A DNA stretch of 64,000 nt. Origin: Anaerolineae bacterium (lineage in GTDB: Bacteria; Chloroflexota; Anaerolineae; Aggregatilineales; Aggregatilineaceae). Under the pieces are notes generated by a model. The model saw only the letters and a program-made list of their open reading frames with translations. It made no database searches and was not told the DNA's origin. Below, in pieces: positions 41,851 to 51,908 of this stretch (within the stretch, counting starts at the first letter, position 1; each line of letters opens with the position of its first letter). The position numbers and the translations under genes were made by a program. The stretch is taken from assembly GCA_018432315.1 (NCBI GenBank), contig JAHDLB010000013.1, forward strand, positions 1-64,000, given 5' to 3'.

Positions 41851-42246
41851 CTAGTTGTAAAACTGGCCTTCCATCACCGACGTGTGCACGTCGAAGGTGG
41901 GCGGATTCTCCAGGTGTTTCTTGACCGCGCACAGCTCCGCCGAGCGGATGACGGCGGCCTTGTACTGCTCCGGGAAATCGGGCGGCAGTTGGATGTCCAG
42001 CTCGATGTGATCGATCATGCGCGTCAGCGGGTTGACGTCCATGCGCTGCTTGATGCGAATGTTGTCGGTCGGGATGCCGCGTTGCTGGCAGAAGCTGGCG
42101 ACGTAAATCCCCGCACAGGTGCCGATCGAGGCCAGGAAGAGGCCAAACGGCGCCGGGGCCGAGCCGTCTTGATGGGTGGTGATGACCATGCCGTTGGTGA
42201 CCGCGTCGACGCGCGCGCCGCCGGGGAAGACAATATCCATTTCCAT
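41851..42246 (-). CDS. OsmC-family protein
   Basis: A 131-residue OsmC/Ohr-type protein, a fold with thiol peroxidase activity. Two conserved cysteines are in place: SIGTCAGIYV (about residue 43) and AELCAVKKHL (about residue 106). The sequence is closer to the YhfA-like branch than to Ohr. Substrate unknown. Monocistronic, with a terminator after it. An unusual feature just upstream (42263-42280) is a triple TGTGTC repeat. Confidence 0.85.
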   Translation of the reverse strand: MEMDIVFPGGARVDAVTNGMVITTHQDGSAPAPFGLFLASIGTCAGIYVASFCQQRGIPTDNIRIKQRMDVNPLTRMIDHIELDIQLPPDFPEQYKAAVIRSAELCAVKKHLENPPTFDVHTSVMEGQFYN

Positions 42247-42262
42247 GAGTCGTTCTATCCTT

Positions 42263-42280
42263 TGTGTCTGTGTCTGTGTC
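42263..42280. repeat. Triple hexamer repeat TGTGTC
   Basis: Three perfect tandem copies of TGTGTC lie 17 bases upstream of the osmC start codon (divergent side), in its leader. Such short repeats can slip and might change the spacing of transcription or translation signals. Confidence 0.6.
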
Positions 42281-42417
42281 TGGTGCTAAGGCTTCGGATT
42301 GGCTTCAAAAAGGTTAGATGCACGATCCCGCCAAAAGATTCATCGAAATCGCGTTAGAATGCGGCCCGCCCCGGCGCAGTGCGGATTCTCGACCGCCGCC
42401 GTGTATGGTTAAGTGGT

Positions 42418-42446
42418 TTGACAACACGACACGAATAAGCGACAAT
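42418..42446 (+). promoter_or_regulatory. Promoter of the frr-uppS-cdsA operon
   Basis: TTGACA (42418-42423), 17 bases, GACAAT (42441-42446). Start near 42453 leaves a 43-base leader before the frr ATG. Confidence 0.65.
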
Positions 42447-42495
42447 TTTGTGTCAGCCGCAATCCCCCTACACCTTCTGATCTGGAGTGTGATAG

Positions 42496-43053
42496 ATGAT
42501 AAAAGATGTTTTGAAAGACGCGGAAGAACGCATGAAAAGCGCGCTGGCGGTGCTCGAAGAAGACCTGCAGGGCATGCGCACAGGCCGCGCCTCGACGGGG
42601 TTGGTCGAGCGGTTGACTGTCGAATATTACGGTACGCCCACGCCGCTGTTCCAACTCGCCACGATCACCGTGCCCGAGCCGCAGTTGATCGCCATCCGGC
42701 CCTTCGACAAAGGCTCGCTCAAGATCATCGAGAAGGCGATCCTCGCGTCCGAGCTGGGGCTGACCCCCAACAACGACGGCACGATCATCCGCCTGAGCAT
42801 CCCGCCGCTGACGCAAGAGCGCCGCATGGAGCTGCAAAAGCTCGTCAACCGGCGGGTCGAAGAGGCGCGGGTCGCGGTCCGCAACGTGCGCCGCAGCGCC
42901 ATCGACGACCTGCGCGAGTTCGAAAAAGAGAAGATGATCTCCGAGGACGAGAGCAAGCGCGGGCAAGAGGACGTCCAGAAGCTGACGGACAAATACATCC
43001 ACCAGATCGAAGAGGCGGGCAAGCGCAAAGACGCCGAGATCATGGAAGTGTGA
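42496..43053 (+). CDS. frr: Ribosome recycling factor
   Basis: A 185-residue protein that splits post-termination ribosomes with EF-G. The two-domain pattern is complete: helix [21 protein letters not shown], hinge domain [22 protein letters not shown] (shortened), [35 protein letters not shown] and the C-terminal helices ending in KDAEIMEV. Standard length. It leads an operon with uppS and cdsA; the classical pyrH-frr-uppS-cdsA order is kept here without pyrH. Confidence 0.97.
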   Translation: MIKDVLKDAEERMKSALAVLEEDLQGMRTGRASTGLVERLTVEYYGTPTPLFQLATITVPEPQLIAIRPFDKGSLKIIEKAILASELGLTPNNDGTIIRLSIPPLTQERRMELQKLVNRRVEEARVAVRNVRRSAIDDLREFEKEKMISEDESKRGQEDVQKLTDKYIHQIEEAGKRKDAEIMEV

Positions 43054-43105
43054 GGCGGTCTTTGGCGGGTAGCTTTGCAAAACATGAGGTTGGAGCAGCA
43101 GCGTA

Positions 43106-43828
43106 ATGGTTGACGAGGCGACAGCACTCCCCGAGCGCATCCCGTACCACGTCGCGATCATCATGGATGGCAACGGGCGCTGGGCGAAGGCCCGCGGCCT
43201 GCCCCGGCTGGCCGGGCACCGCGCCGGGGTCGAGAACCTGCGCCGCATTCTGCGGGCGTGCAGCGAGTTCGGCATCAAAATCCTGACGATCTACGCTTTC
43301 TCCACCGAAAACTGGGGCCGGCCCGAGGCCGAAGTTCGCGGCCTGATGAACATCCTCGAATCGGTGATCGACCGCGAGCTGGCGCAGCTTCACGCCAACG
43401 GCGTCCAACTGCGCCACATCGGCGAGATCGAGGGCCTCTCGCCCATGCTCCAGCGCAAGGTGCGCAAGGCGGTCGACCTGACGCGCAACAACGACCAGTT
43501 GATCCTCAACATCGCATTCAACTATGGCGGGCGGCAGGAGCTGATCCGCGCGTTCCGGCGCATCATCGAGGACGGCATCCCGCCCGAAGACATCGACGAA
43601 ACGCTGATCGACTATTACCTGTACACCGCCGGACAGCCCGATCCCGACCTGGTGATCCGGACCGGCGGCGAGATGCGGCTGAGCAACTTTTTGCTGTGGC
43701 AGGCGTCGTATGCCGAATACTATTCGACGCCCGCCTTCTGGCCGGATTTCGACCGTGACGAGCTGCTCAAGGCGCTCGATCATTTTGCCCGGCGCGAACG
43801 CCGGTTTGGACTGGTGCCCCAGCCGTGA
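43106..43828 (+). CDS. uppS: Isoprenyl transferase (undecaprenyl diphosphate synthase)
   Basis: A 240-residue cis-prenyltransferase that makes the lipid carrier for cell-wall and glycan precursors. The active site [21 protein letters not shown] (shortened), [21 protein letters not shown] and the C-terminal [20 protein letters not shown] and YAEYY motifs are intact. It lies 52 bases after frr with no terminator. Confidence 0.97.
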   Translation: MVDEATALPERIPYHVAIIMDGNGRWAKARGLPRLAGHRAGVENLRRILRACSEFGIKILTIYAFSTENWGRPEAEVRGLMNILESVIDRELAQLHANGVQLRHIGEIEGLSPMLQRKVRKAVDLTRNNDQLILNIAFNYGGRQELIRAFRRIIEDGIPPEDIDETLIDYYLYTAGQPDPDLVIRTGGEMRLSNFLLWQASYAEYYSTPAFWPDFDRDELLKALDHFARRERRFGLVPQP

Positions 43829-43890
43829 GCGCGCCGCCCGGACTCTGCCCGGTTTGCCGGCGGCTCATGGCCTAATCAACGGATGACACA

Positions 43891-44694
43891 ATGCTGAAAA
43901 CGCGCGCCCTCGTGGCGGCTGTGGCCCTGCCGATCCTGGTAGTGGTGATCGTGCTGGGAGGTTGGTGGTTTGCGCTGGTGGTGCTGGCGGCGCTGCTGCT
44001 GGCCGGGGACGAATACGTGCGGCTGCTGCGCCACGGGGATCACCGCCCGCCGGGATGGCTGGTGCTGGGGCTGATCGCGCTGGCGTGGGGCGCGGTATGG
44101 TTCGAGCACCCGGACTGGCGCGAGCCGGGCCTGATGGGCCTGCTGATCCTGGGCATGTTCGCGGCGATCTGGGGCATGGAACACGGCGAAACGCAGCCGA
44201 TCCACAACCTGGCGCTGGCCGCGTTCGGCGGGGTGTACCTGGGATGGCTGGGCAGCACGCTGGTCGCCGTGCGGATGCTGGACGACGGGGCGATCCTCAC
44301 GATGGTGCTCTACGGCTGCGTGATCGTCTCGGACAGCGGCGCCTATTTCGTCGGGCGCCAGTGGGGGCGGCACCGGCTCTCGCCGCGCGTCAGCCCGAAG
44401 AAAAGCTGGGAAGGGTACGCCGGCGGCATCGTGTCGGGCATTGCCTTTGGGGCGCTGGCCGCCGCCGTCGCCGGGATCGACGCGCTCAGCGTGGCGCACG
44501 GCGCGGCGATTGGCCTGTTGATCGGCGTGCTGGGCACGGTGGGCGACCTGGGGATCTCGGCCATCAAGCGTCAGGTCGGCGCCAAAGATTCCAGCCACCT
44601 GATCCCCGGCCACGGCGGGATCCTGGACCGCACGGACTCGGTGCTGGTGTCCGCCGCCATCGGGTACTACTATCTGATTTGGTTTGTCGTGTAA
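43891..44694 (+). CDS. cdsA: Phosphatidate cytidylyltransferase
   Basis: A 267-residue membrane enzyme that makes CDP-diacylglycerol from phosphatidate and CTP. Eight hydrophobic helices are visible. The signature SxxKRxxxxKDxxxxxPGHGGxxDRxD is found at the C-terminus (ISAIKRQVGAKD, HLIPGHGGILDRTD, residues 225-252). VSPKKSWEG lies in the central cytoplasmic loop. Third gene of the frr operon. Confidence 0.95.
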   Translation: MLKTRALVAAVALPILVVVIVLGGWWFALVVLAALLLAGDEYVRLLRHGDHRPPGWLVLGLIALAWGAVWFEHPDWREPGLMGLLILGMFAAIWGMEHGETQPIHNLALAAFGGVYLGWLGSTLVAVRMLDDGAILTMVLYGCVIVSDSGAYFVGRQWGRHRLSPRVSPKKSWEGYAGGIVSGIAFGALAAAVAGIDALSVAHGAAIGLLIGVLGTVGDLGISAIKRQVGAKDSSHLIPGHGGILDRTDSVLVSAAIGYYYLIWFVV

Positions 44695-44717
44695 TGTGTG
44701 TCATAATTGAATTACCG

Positions 44718-44746
44718 TTGACCGACCGGATGCACTGTGCTATAGT
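44718..44746 (+). promoter_or_regulatory. Promoter of rho
   Basis: TTGACC (44718-44723), 17 bases, TATAGT (44741-44746). Start near 44753 gives a 235-base leader before the rho ATG at 44988, long enough for autoregulation, as is known for rho genes in other bacteria. Confidence 0.7.
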
Positions 44747-44753
44747 GTCCATA

Positions 44754-44774
44754 AGTCAATTGATCAGTCAATTG
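44754..44774 (+). repeat. Direct repeat at the 5' end of the rho leader
   Basis: AGTCAATTG occurs at 44754-44762 and again at 44766-44774, a 12-base period, each including the palindrome CAATTG. The repeats start at the predicted transcription start point. They could be a tandem protein-binding site on one face of the helix or part of the nascent leader RNA. Confidence 0.55.
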
Positions 44775-44987
44775 TCCTTTGCGCACTTTACTCCAATTTG
44801 CGTGTCCACAACTTGACAACGTTCCAGATACCAACAGGGCATCTTATATGGCCTCAGGCGCATGGTGTGAATCGCTGGTGCGATATCCTCCCGGTTGCCA
44901 ACCGTTAGCAAAATCGTGATCGATCTGTTTTATGTACACAGATAGTGAGGGTACTGGTTTACCCCTGCCTCGCTCGGAGTTTCCAAG

Positions 44988-46256
<1,269 letters not shown>

Positions 46257-46300
46257 CGCCTCGCGTCGACGGCTCAGGACTCCGCCCCATAGGACGAACA

Positions 46301-46331
46301 ACAGCCCCGCTGGCGTGCCAACCGGGGCTGT
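46301..46331. terminator. Hairpin between convergent rho and M20 peptidase genes
   Basis: ACAGCCCCG (46301-46309) and CGGGGCTGT (46323-46331) form a 9-bp stem with a 13-base loop. On the minus strand TGTTCGTCC follows; the plus strand has no T-run. A likely shared, moderate terminator. Confidence 0.55.
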
Positions 46332-46366
46332 ATGGATCGCGGCATGCGCCTCAGAGCACGGGCGCG

Positions 46367-47575
46367 CTACTCGCGCAGCAGGAGCGCCGCCGCCAGCCCT
46401 GCATAGACGTGCGCGGCAGTCTTGAGGTCCTCCAGCCGGACGTATTCCTGGCTGGTGTGCGCCAGGTTCGGATCGCCCGGCCCAAAGCCCACCGTCGGGA
46501 TGTTCGCCTCGCCCATCGTGTAGACGCCGTCCGTCGAAAACGGCCAGTGCACGATCTCCGGCCCGGTCCCGCGCACGGCGTGGATCGTCTGGTAGAGCGC
46601 CGCCACCAGCGGGTGAGCGCGATCCAGCACCCAGGCCGGGTGTGCCTCGCGCGCGACGCGCACCAGCCCGGTATACGACGGCTCGCGGTAGGTCGTGATC
46701 TGGACGGTGGCCGGGATCGACTCGCGGCGGATCAGGCTCTCGAGCTGGCCCTCTGCGGCGGCGACCGTCTCGCCCAGCGTCAGGCGCCGGTCGACGTACA
46801 CCTTGCACAGATCGGGGATGGCGTTGAGGCTGGGGCCCTGGCTCTCGATCCGGGTCACGGCGATGGTGCCCGGCCCCAGGAACGGGTCTTTCGGCAGGTC
46901 GTCGGCCATGAGCTGGATCGCAAACACCAGCCGCGCCGCCGCGTAAATCGCGTTCTGGCCCAGGGCGGGCTGGCTGCCGTGCGATGACTTGCCCTCGACC
47001 GACACCTTGAACATCACGCGCCCGCGCTGGCCGCGGCTGATCTGCAGGTTGGTCGGCTCGCCCAACAACACGAAGTCGGGCCGGAGACCGTCTTCTTCCA
47101 CCAGGTAGCGGATCGCCAGCCCTTCGCAGGGCTCTTCCTGCACCACGAACGCCAGCACCAGCGTCCCGTTGAGCTGATCCTGGTAGGGCAGCAGTTCGCG
47201 CGCGCCGTAGACCATGCTCGCCAGCGAGCTTTTCATGTCGATCGCGCCCAGGCCGTACAGCACGCCGTCCTCGATCACGCCGCCGTGGGGCGGATACGCC
47301 CAGTGTTCGGGCGTGGCCGCCTCGACGGTGTCCATGTGCGCGTCGTACAACAGGGTGGGCCCGTTGCCGTTGCCCAGCGTGGCGATGACGCTGCCCATCG
47401 CGTTGACGCGCACATTCGGAAACCCCAGCGCTTTCAACTGCGCGACCAACAGCTCGGCCACCGGGCCTTCCTGCGTCGAGAGGCTGGGGGTCTGGATCAG
47501 GCGCTGCGTGAACTGGACCAGGTCTTGAGTCGTGGCCCATTCCGGCGCGAATTTCTGGATGAGATGGCTAGACAC
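46367..47575 (-). CDS. M20-family metallopeptidase (ArgE/DapE/YgeY-like)
   Basis: A di-zinc hydrolase of about 402 residues. Metal ligands are in LLYDAHMDTVEA (His, first Asp), GAIDMKSSLA (bridging Asp), the general base EE in VVQEEPCEG, LGEPT and the C-terminal LAHTSQEY (His). The dimerisation domain lies between (GRVMFKVSVEGKSSHGSQP shortened). Substrates may be N-acyl amino acids or dipeptides. GTG at 47575 is preferred because GGAG lies nine bases before it and it begins one base after the upstream stop; the longer ATG at 47590 would overlap that gene and lacks a site. Confidence 0.88.
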   Translation of the reverse strand: MSSHLIQKFAPEWATTQDLVQFTQRLIQTPSLSTQEGPVAELLVAQLKALGFPNVRVNAMGSVIATLGNGNGPTLLYDAHMDTVEAATPEHWAYPPHGGVIEDGVLYGLGAIDMKSSLASMVYGARELLPYQDQLNGTLVLAFVVQEEPCEGLAIRYLVEEDGLRPDFVLLGEPTNLQISRGQRGRVMFKVSVEGKSSHGSQPALGQNAIYAAARLVFAIQLMADDLPKDPFLGPGTIAVTRIESQGPSLNAIPDLCKVYVDRRLTLGETVAAAEGQLESLIRRESIPATVQITTYREPSYTGLVRVAREAHPAWVLDRAHPLVAALYQTIHAVRGTGPEIVHWPFSTDGVYTMGEANIPTVGFGPGDPNLAHTSQEYVRLEDLKTAAHVYAGLAAALLLRE

Positions 47576-47576
47576 G

Positions 47577-49007
47577 TTACGACGCTCCATGTGCTAAGAG
47601 AACGTGCGGCACAGTCCGCAGGATAATTTGCAGGTCGAGGCCAAGCGACCAGTTCTCGATATAGTAGATGTCCATCAGGCACATTTCCTCGAACGGCACC
47701 TCGTTGCGCCCGGACACCTGCCACAGCCCGGTGAGGCCGGGCAGCGTGCGCAGCCGCTGCAAATGCCACGGCTCGTACAGCTCGACTTCTTGCGGCACGG
47801 CGGGGCGCGGCCCGACCCAGCTCATCTCGCCGCGCAGAATGTTGTAAATCTGGGGCAGCTCGTCCAGGCTGAACCGGCGGATCCAGCGCCCGACGCGCGT
47901 GATGCGCGGGTCGTTGGCGACCTTCGGATGGCGCGGGTCCTCGCCCGTCTGGCGGATCAGGTCCTGGTGGTACTTCTCGGCGTCCACGATCATCGAGCGG
48001 AACTTGTAGACGGTGAAGCGCTTGCCATTATAACCGATGCGCTCCTGCGCGAAGAAGATCGGCCCTGGCGTGTCGAGCTTGATCGCGATGGCCGCGATCG
48101 CGACGATGACCAGGGCGAGCGGAAGCGCCAGCAGCGTCAGCGCGATGTCGAGAATCCGCTTGGCGACGAAACTGCCGGGCCGGAAGCGCGCCTCGCCGTT
48201 GATGCCCAGCAGCGGGATGCCGCCCAGCATCTCGACCTGGACCTGGCTCAGGCTCAGCTCGAACAGGTCCGGCACGGTCCGCACGCGGACGTGCTTGCGC
48301 TCGCACTCGCGCACGATGGACAGAATTTTGCGCTGGACCTGCCAGGGCAGGGTGATGATCACGGTATCGACCAACTGCTGATCGATGATCCGGGGCAGGT
48401 TGTCCACGCCGCCCAGCGCCGGGACGCGGCCCATGTCGCTCATGCCGCGCTCCGGATCGTCGTCCACGAAGCCGACCGCCTTCAGCCCCAGGTCGGGCCG
48501 CGCGACGATCGTCTGCAGCACGGACCGGCCCACCTCGCCCGCGCCAACCACCAGCACGCGCTCCACGCCGACGCCGCGCCGCCGAAGTTGGGCGCGCAGG
48601 GCGCGCAGCCCCAGCCGCCACGCCGCGATGATCACGACGACCAGCAGCGCCGCCTGCAAGATCAGCAGGCGCGAGAACACCAGCGGCTGGACGAGAAAGC
48701 TGATCGCCATGACGACGACGCCGGTGTTGGTGGCGCTGTTGCCGATGATGAAGACCTCGTCCCACCACGTCCGGCCCCGGCGCTCGCGGTAGAGCCCGCC
48801 GCTCTGGTTGAATCCCCACAACAGCCCGGCAAAGATCAGCGCATACGGGATATACGGCGTGAAGGGCGCGGCGTTCGCCTCGTCGACCGGATCCAAAAAC
48901 TGGACTTCATAGCGCAGGTAGTAGGACAGCAAAAACGCGATGAAGACCAGGGCCAGGTCAATGACCGGCAAAATCCATCGCGGCTGGTTGAACACGATTC
49001 TATGCAT
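47577..49007 (-). CDS. Undecaprenyl-phosphate sugar phosphotransferase, polyprenyl glycosylphosphotransferase family
   Basis: A 476-residue membrane protein that starts exopolysaccharide assembly by moving a sugar-phosphate to undecaprenyl-phosphate. Four or five N-terminal helices (residues 10-120) are followed by a CoA-binding-like Rossmann domain (VERVLVVGAGEVGRSVLQTIV shortened, residues 147-170). The catalytic bacterial sugar transferase domain comes last (RILDIALTLLALPL, YKFRSM, SLDELPQIYNILRGEMSWVGPRP shortened). The ATG at 49007 overlaps the previous gene by eight bases and has AGGA upstream. The longer upstream frame is a shadow of that gene. Confidence 0.92.
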   Translation of the reverse strand: MHRIVFNQPRWILPVIDLALVFIAFLLSYYLRYEVQFLDPVDEANAAPFTPYIPYALIFAGLLWGFNQSGGLYRERRGRTWWDEVFIIGNSATNTGVVVMAISFLVQPLVFSRLLILQAALLVVVIIAAWRLGLRALRAQLRRRGVGVERVLVVGAGEVGRSVLQTIVARPDLGLKAVGFVDDDPERGMSDMGRVPALGGVDNLPRIIDQQLVDTVIITLPWQVQRKILSIVRECERKHVRVRTVPDLFELSLSQVQVEMLGGIPLLGINGEARFRPGSFVAKRILDIALTLLALPLALVIVAIAAIAIKLDTPGPIFFAQERIGYNGKRFTVYKFRSMIVDAEKYHQDLIRQTGEDPRHPKVANDPRITRVGRWIRRFSLDELPQIYNILRGEMSWVGPRPAVPQEVELYEPWHLQRLRTLPGLTGLWQVSGRNEVPFEEMCLMDIYYIENWSLGLDLQIILRTVPHVLLAHGAS

Positions 49008-50163
49008 GACCCACATCCTGATACAGATTGAGCGCGCGCCGGTAGCTGGCGACCGTTTGCGCGGCGGTATTCGCCCAGGTGAAGCGGCCCGCATAGGCGC
49101 GCCCCCGCTCGCCGGCCCCGGCACGCCACGCCGGATCGTGCAGCGCGGTGTGCAGCGCGGCGCTCCAGGCGGCCACGTCGCCGGGCGGCAGGCACAGCCC
49201 GCCGTCGCCCACCGCTTCGGGCAGCGACGACGCATCCGACACCAGCGCGGACGTCCCACAGGCCAGCGCCTCGGTGACCGGCAGGCCGAACCCTTCGAAC
49301 ACGGACGGATAGACCAGCGTCTCGGCGGCATTGTACCACAGCGGCAGTTCTTCGGCGGGCACGTAGCCCGGCAGGTGAACCGTCCCGGCCAGATCGAGCT
49401 GCTCGATCGTCCGGAAAACCTCGTCCGCCATCCAGCCGACTCCCCCGGCCAGCACCAGATGCACCGCCGCGCGCTCGGCGGTCGGCAGGGCGGCATACGC
49501 GCGCAGCAGCACCGGCAGATTCTTGCGCGGCTCCAGCGTGCCGACGAACAGCAGGAACCGGTCGGGCAGGCCGCGCCGCCGCCGGAAGTCCGCCACCCGG
49601 TCGGGCGGCAGCGGGCGGAACTCGTCCCCGACGCCCGGCACCGCCACGTCGATCTTCTCCGGCGGAATGCCGAAAGTCGCCGTCAGGTCGCGCGCCGTGC
49701 TGTGCGAGATCGCGATCACGCGCCGCGCAGTGCGGCACGACCGCCGCGTGAACAGCCGCAGATACCACCGGCGCGCGGCGGGCAGGCGTCCGGGCTCGTG
49801 CACGAAGCTCAGATCGTACACGGTGACCACCGACGGAATGCGCGAGAGCACGGGCGTCACGAAGGCCAGCGCGTGGACCAGGTCCGGGCGGGTCCGCCAC
49901 AGCGCGGCGGGCTGGATGATCTGTTCCCAGGCGATGCGCCGCGCCGGGCGCTCGGTGCTCCACGGCGTCGCGCGGACCGCCAGCCGGGGATCGGCTACCC
50001 GGCCCTGGCGCCCGGTGAACACGGTGTACGAAAACGCCGGGTCGGCGCCGGGCAGCGCGTGGATCAGGTTATAGATATAGCCGTTGATGCCCGCGCTGCG
50101 ATAGCCCGCCTGGGCGGCCAACAGGTGCGCGTTGAGGCCGATGTGAACGCCTTGAGTGTGCAT
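49000..50163 (-). CDS. Glycosyltransferase family 4-like (GT-B)
   Basis: A 387-residue GT-B transferase. The N-terminal acceptor domain includes GLNAHLLAAQAGYRSAGINGYIYNLI (shortened) and TVYDLSFVHEPGRLP. The C-terminal donor domain has LLFVGTLEPRKNLPVLLRAYA (shortened) and the E-x7-E motif FEGFGLPVTEAL. The arrangement matches mannosyl- or related transferases of exopolysaccharide clusters. ATG 50163 is chosen. TATAAT on this strand (50176-50171) lies so close that transcription would start at about the ATG itself, so the mRNA may be leaderless; ATG 50172 lies inside the -10 box and is excluded. Confidence 0.9.
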   Translation of the reverse strand: MHTQGVHIGLNAHLLAAQAGYRSAGINGYIYNLIHALPGADPAFSYTVFTGRQGRVADPRLAVRATPWSTERPARRIAWEQIIQPAALWRTRPDLVHALAFVTPVLSRIPSVVTVYDLSFVHEPGRLPAARRWYLRLFTRRSCRTARRVIAISHSTARDLTATFGIPPEKIDVAVPGVGDEFRPLPPDRVADFRRRRGLPDRFLLFVGTLEPRKNLPVLLRAYAALPTAERAAVHLVLAGGVGWMADEVFRTIEQLDLAGTVHLPGYVPAEELPLWYNAAETLVYPSVFEGFGLPVTEALACGTSALVSDASSLPEAVGDGGLCLPPGDVAAWSAALHTALHDPAWRAGAGERGRAYAGRFTWANTAAQTVASYRRALNLYQDVGHA

Positions 50164-50237
50164 GGCGGGCATTATACCAAATCCCGGCGCAAACCTCGCC
50201 ACCGAAATCAGACGGCGCCCGTTGGCGGGCTGTCTCC

Positions 50238-50264
50238 TGAAAAAAGGCCCGCGCGGGGCGGGCC
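50238..50264 (-). terminator. Intrinsic terminator after the UPF0173 gene
   Basis: On the minus strand GGCCCG (50264-50259) pairs with CGGGCC (50251-50246) within a longer GC-rich stem and is followed by TTTTTTCAGG. It separates this gene from the glycosyltransferase downstream. Confidence 0.8.
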
Positions 50265-50279
50265 GGTTGGATGCTCAGG

Positions 50280-50969
50280 TCACAGCGAGAAGGTGCCCCC
50301 CGGTTCGAGCACGACGGGCCGAGCGGCGGTTTCTCTGGCGACGCGTTCGGCCCACGCCGCCGCGTCCTGAGTGATGGCGTCGAACGTGTTGTAGTGCATC
50401 GGTATGACGACTTTGGGCCGGAGCAGGTTGATCGCCCGCAGCGCCTTGGCGGGCCCCATCGTGTAGTGGTCGCCGATGGGCAGTATCGCCAGGTCGATCC
50501 CCTCGTCGCCGATCCATTCCATCTCGGCGAACACGGTCGTGTCGCCCGCGTGGTAGAGCGTCTGGCCCTCGTTGGTGAAGATCAGAATTCCGTTGGGCAT
50601 CCCGCCGTACGCCCCGTCGGGCAGGCCGGATGAATGGTGCGCGATGGTCAGCTCGACGCGCCCGAACGGCAGCCTGACGCCGCCCCCGGTGTTGATCCCG
50701 ATGACGTCCTCCAGCCCGTGCGTGTCCCGCAGCCAGTTGCTGATCTCGACGTTGGATACGACGGTCGCCCCGGTGCGTCTGGCGATGGCGGGCGTGTCGC
50801 CGATGTGGTCGCCGTGCCCGTGCGAGAGCAGAATGGTGCCGGCCTCTACCGCCTCCACGCCGAACGGCGCGAGCGCATTGCCCGACAGGAACGGATCGAT
50901 CAAAACCTTGTGACCGTCGATGGTGAGCGCAAACCCGGAGTGGCCTAACCATGTAAGCTCGATGGTCAT
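50280..50969 (-). CDS. Metal-dependent hydrolase, UPF0173 (metallo-beta-lactamase fold)
   Basis: A 229-residue protein. ELTWLGHSGFAL opens the fold, and the zinc motif is LSHGHGDHIGD (HxHxDH, residues 49-58). Other ligands are likely the His in IAHHSSG, the Asp in YHAGDTT and the His in IPMHYNTF. This pattern is that of UPF0173/YtkL, whose substrate is unknown. GGAGG precedes the ATG at 50969. It is divergent from lexA. Confidence 0.92.
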   Translation of the reverse strand: MTIELTWLGHSGFALTIDGHKVLIDPFLSGNALAPFGVEAVEAGTILLSHGHGDHIGDTPAIARRTGATVVSNVEISNWLRDTHGLEDVIGINTGGGVRLPFGRVELTIAHHSSGLPDGAYGGMPNGILIFTNEGQTLYHAGDTTVFAEMEWIGDEGIDLAILPIGDHYTMGPAKALRAINLLRPKVVIPMHYNTFDAITQDAAAWAERVARETAARPVVLEPGGTFSL

Positions 50970-51107
50970 GTCAAACCTCCTCTTTGCCTTTGCTGAGCCA
51001 GCCTTACCCTTTCGAGTATACGGTTTTGGTGGGGTTGTGCCAGCAAGCGGCAATACGAGCTCTGTAAGGTGTCCGCGTCGTTACCGGTAGGCCAACGGCT
51101 GGATAAC

Positions 51108-51137
51108 TTGACATCGAACATGAGTTCGGTTTATAAT
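51108..51137 (+). promoter_or_regulatory. lexA promoter with LexA operators
   Basis: TTGACA (51108-51113) and TATAAT (51132-51137, 18-base spacing) form a consensus promoter. Between them is CGAAC-ATGA-GTTCG (51115-51128), a perfect inverted repeat of the SOS-box half-site known from Gram-positives and Chloroflexi. A weaker second site, CGAAC-TATT-GTGCG, lies at 51151-51164 just after the expected start point. LexA bound at the first site would block the polymerase, giving autorepression. Confidence 0.9.
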
Positions 51138-51183
51138 GTGGGGCAAAATGCGAACTATTGTGCGAACCGCACGAGGTGTGAGT

Positions 51184-51870
51184 ATGGAATACAACAAGCT
51201 CTCTACACGGCAGAAAAAGATTCTGGACTTCATCGAAAGTTTTCTGCGCGACAACGGCTTCCCGCCGACCATCCGCGAAATCGGCGAGGCGGTCAATATC
51301 GCCTCGACGTCGGTGGTCAACTACAACCTGAACAAACTGGTGGAGCGGGGCTTCCTCGAGCGCGCGCCCGAGGTGTCGCGCGGGTTGCGCCTGATCAACC
51401 AGGAAGACCACCAGCCGAAGGAAATGGGCGTCGCCATCGCCGACATGACCCACCTGTTCCAGGTGCCGCTGGTTGGCAAGATCGCGGCGAGCGCGCCCGT
51501 GCCGCTGCCGGGTGAGGACTTCGGGTATTACTACGACAGCGACGACATGATCGACGTTCCGCAGGCCATGATCGGCCCGTCGCACCGGGACGAGTTGTTC
51601 GCGCTGCGCGTCACCGGGGACTCGATGATCGACGCGATGGTTGGCGACGGCGACATCGTGATCCTCAAGCGGCAGAACGTGGCGAAGAACGGCGACATGG
51701 TGGCCGTCTGGCTGCCCGAACGCGGCGAGACCACGCTGAAGAAGTATTATCTCGAAGGCAAGCGCGTCCGGCTCCAGCCCGCCAACCCGATGATGGACCC
51801 GATCTACGTGAATGCCGACCAGGTGAGCGTCCAGGGGCGCGTGCTGGCGATTCTGCGCACGCTGCACTAA
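51184..51870 (+). CDS. lexA: LexA repressor
   Basis: A 228-residue SOS repressor. The winged helix spans residues 1-68 (STRQKKILDFIESFLRDNGFPPTIREIG shortened; recognition helix STSVVNYNLNKL). The S24-type protease domain has catalytic Ser in VTGDSMIDAMVGDGDIV and Lys in TTLKKYYLEG. The self-cleavage site, normally Ala-Gly in VAAGxP, reads IAASAP, i.e. Ala-Ser. An insertion of about 12 residues (LPGEDFGYYYDSDDMID) follows the cleavage region. ATG 51184 has GAGGTGTG upstream; an ATG at 51136 lies in the promoter. Confidence 0.96.
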   Translation: MEYNKLSTRQKKILDFIESFLRDNGFPPTIREIGEAVNIASTSVVNYNLNKLVERGFLERAPEVSRGLRLINQEDHQPKEMGVAIADMTHLFQVPLVGKIAASAPVPLPGEDFGYYYDSDDMIDVPQAMIGPSHRDELFALRVTGDSMIDAMVGDGDIVILKRQNVAKNGDMVAVWLPERGETTLKKYYLEGKRVRLQPANPMMDPIYVNADQVSVQGRVLAILRTLH

Positions 51871-51908
51871 CCCGGACGCGGCCAATCGTATAGCACCGAC
51901 CGCCGATT

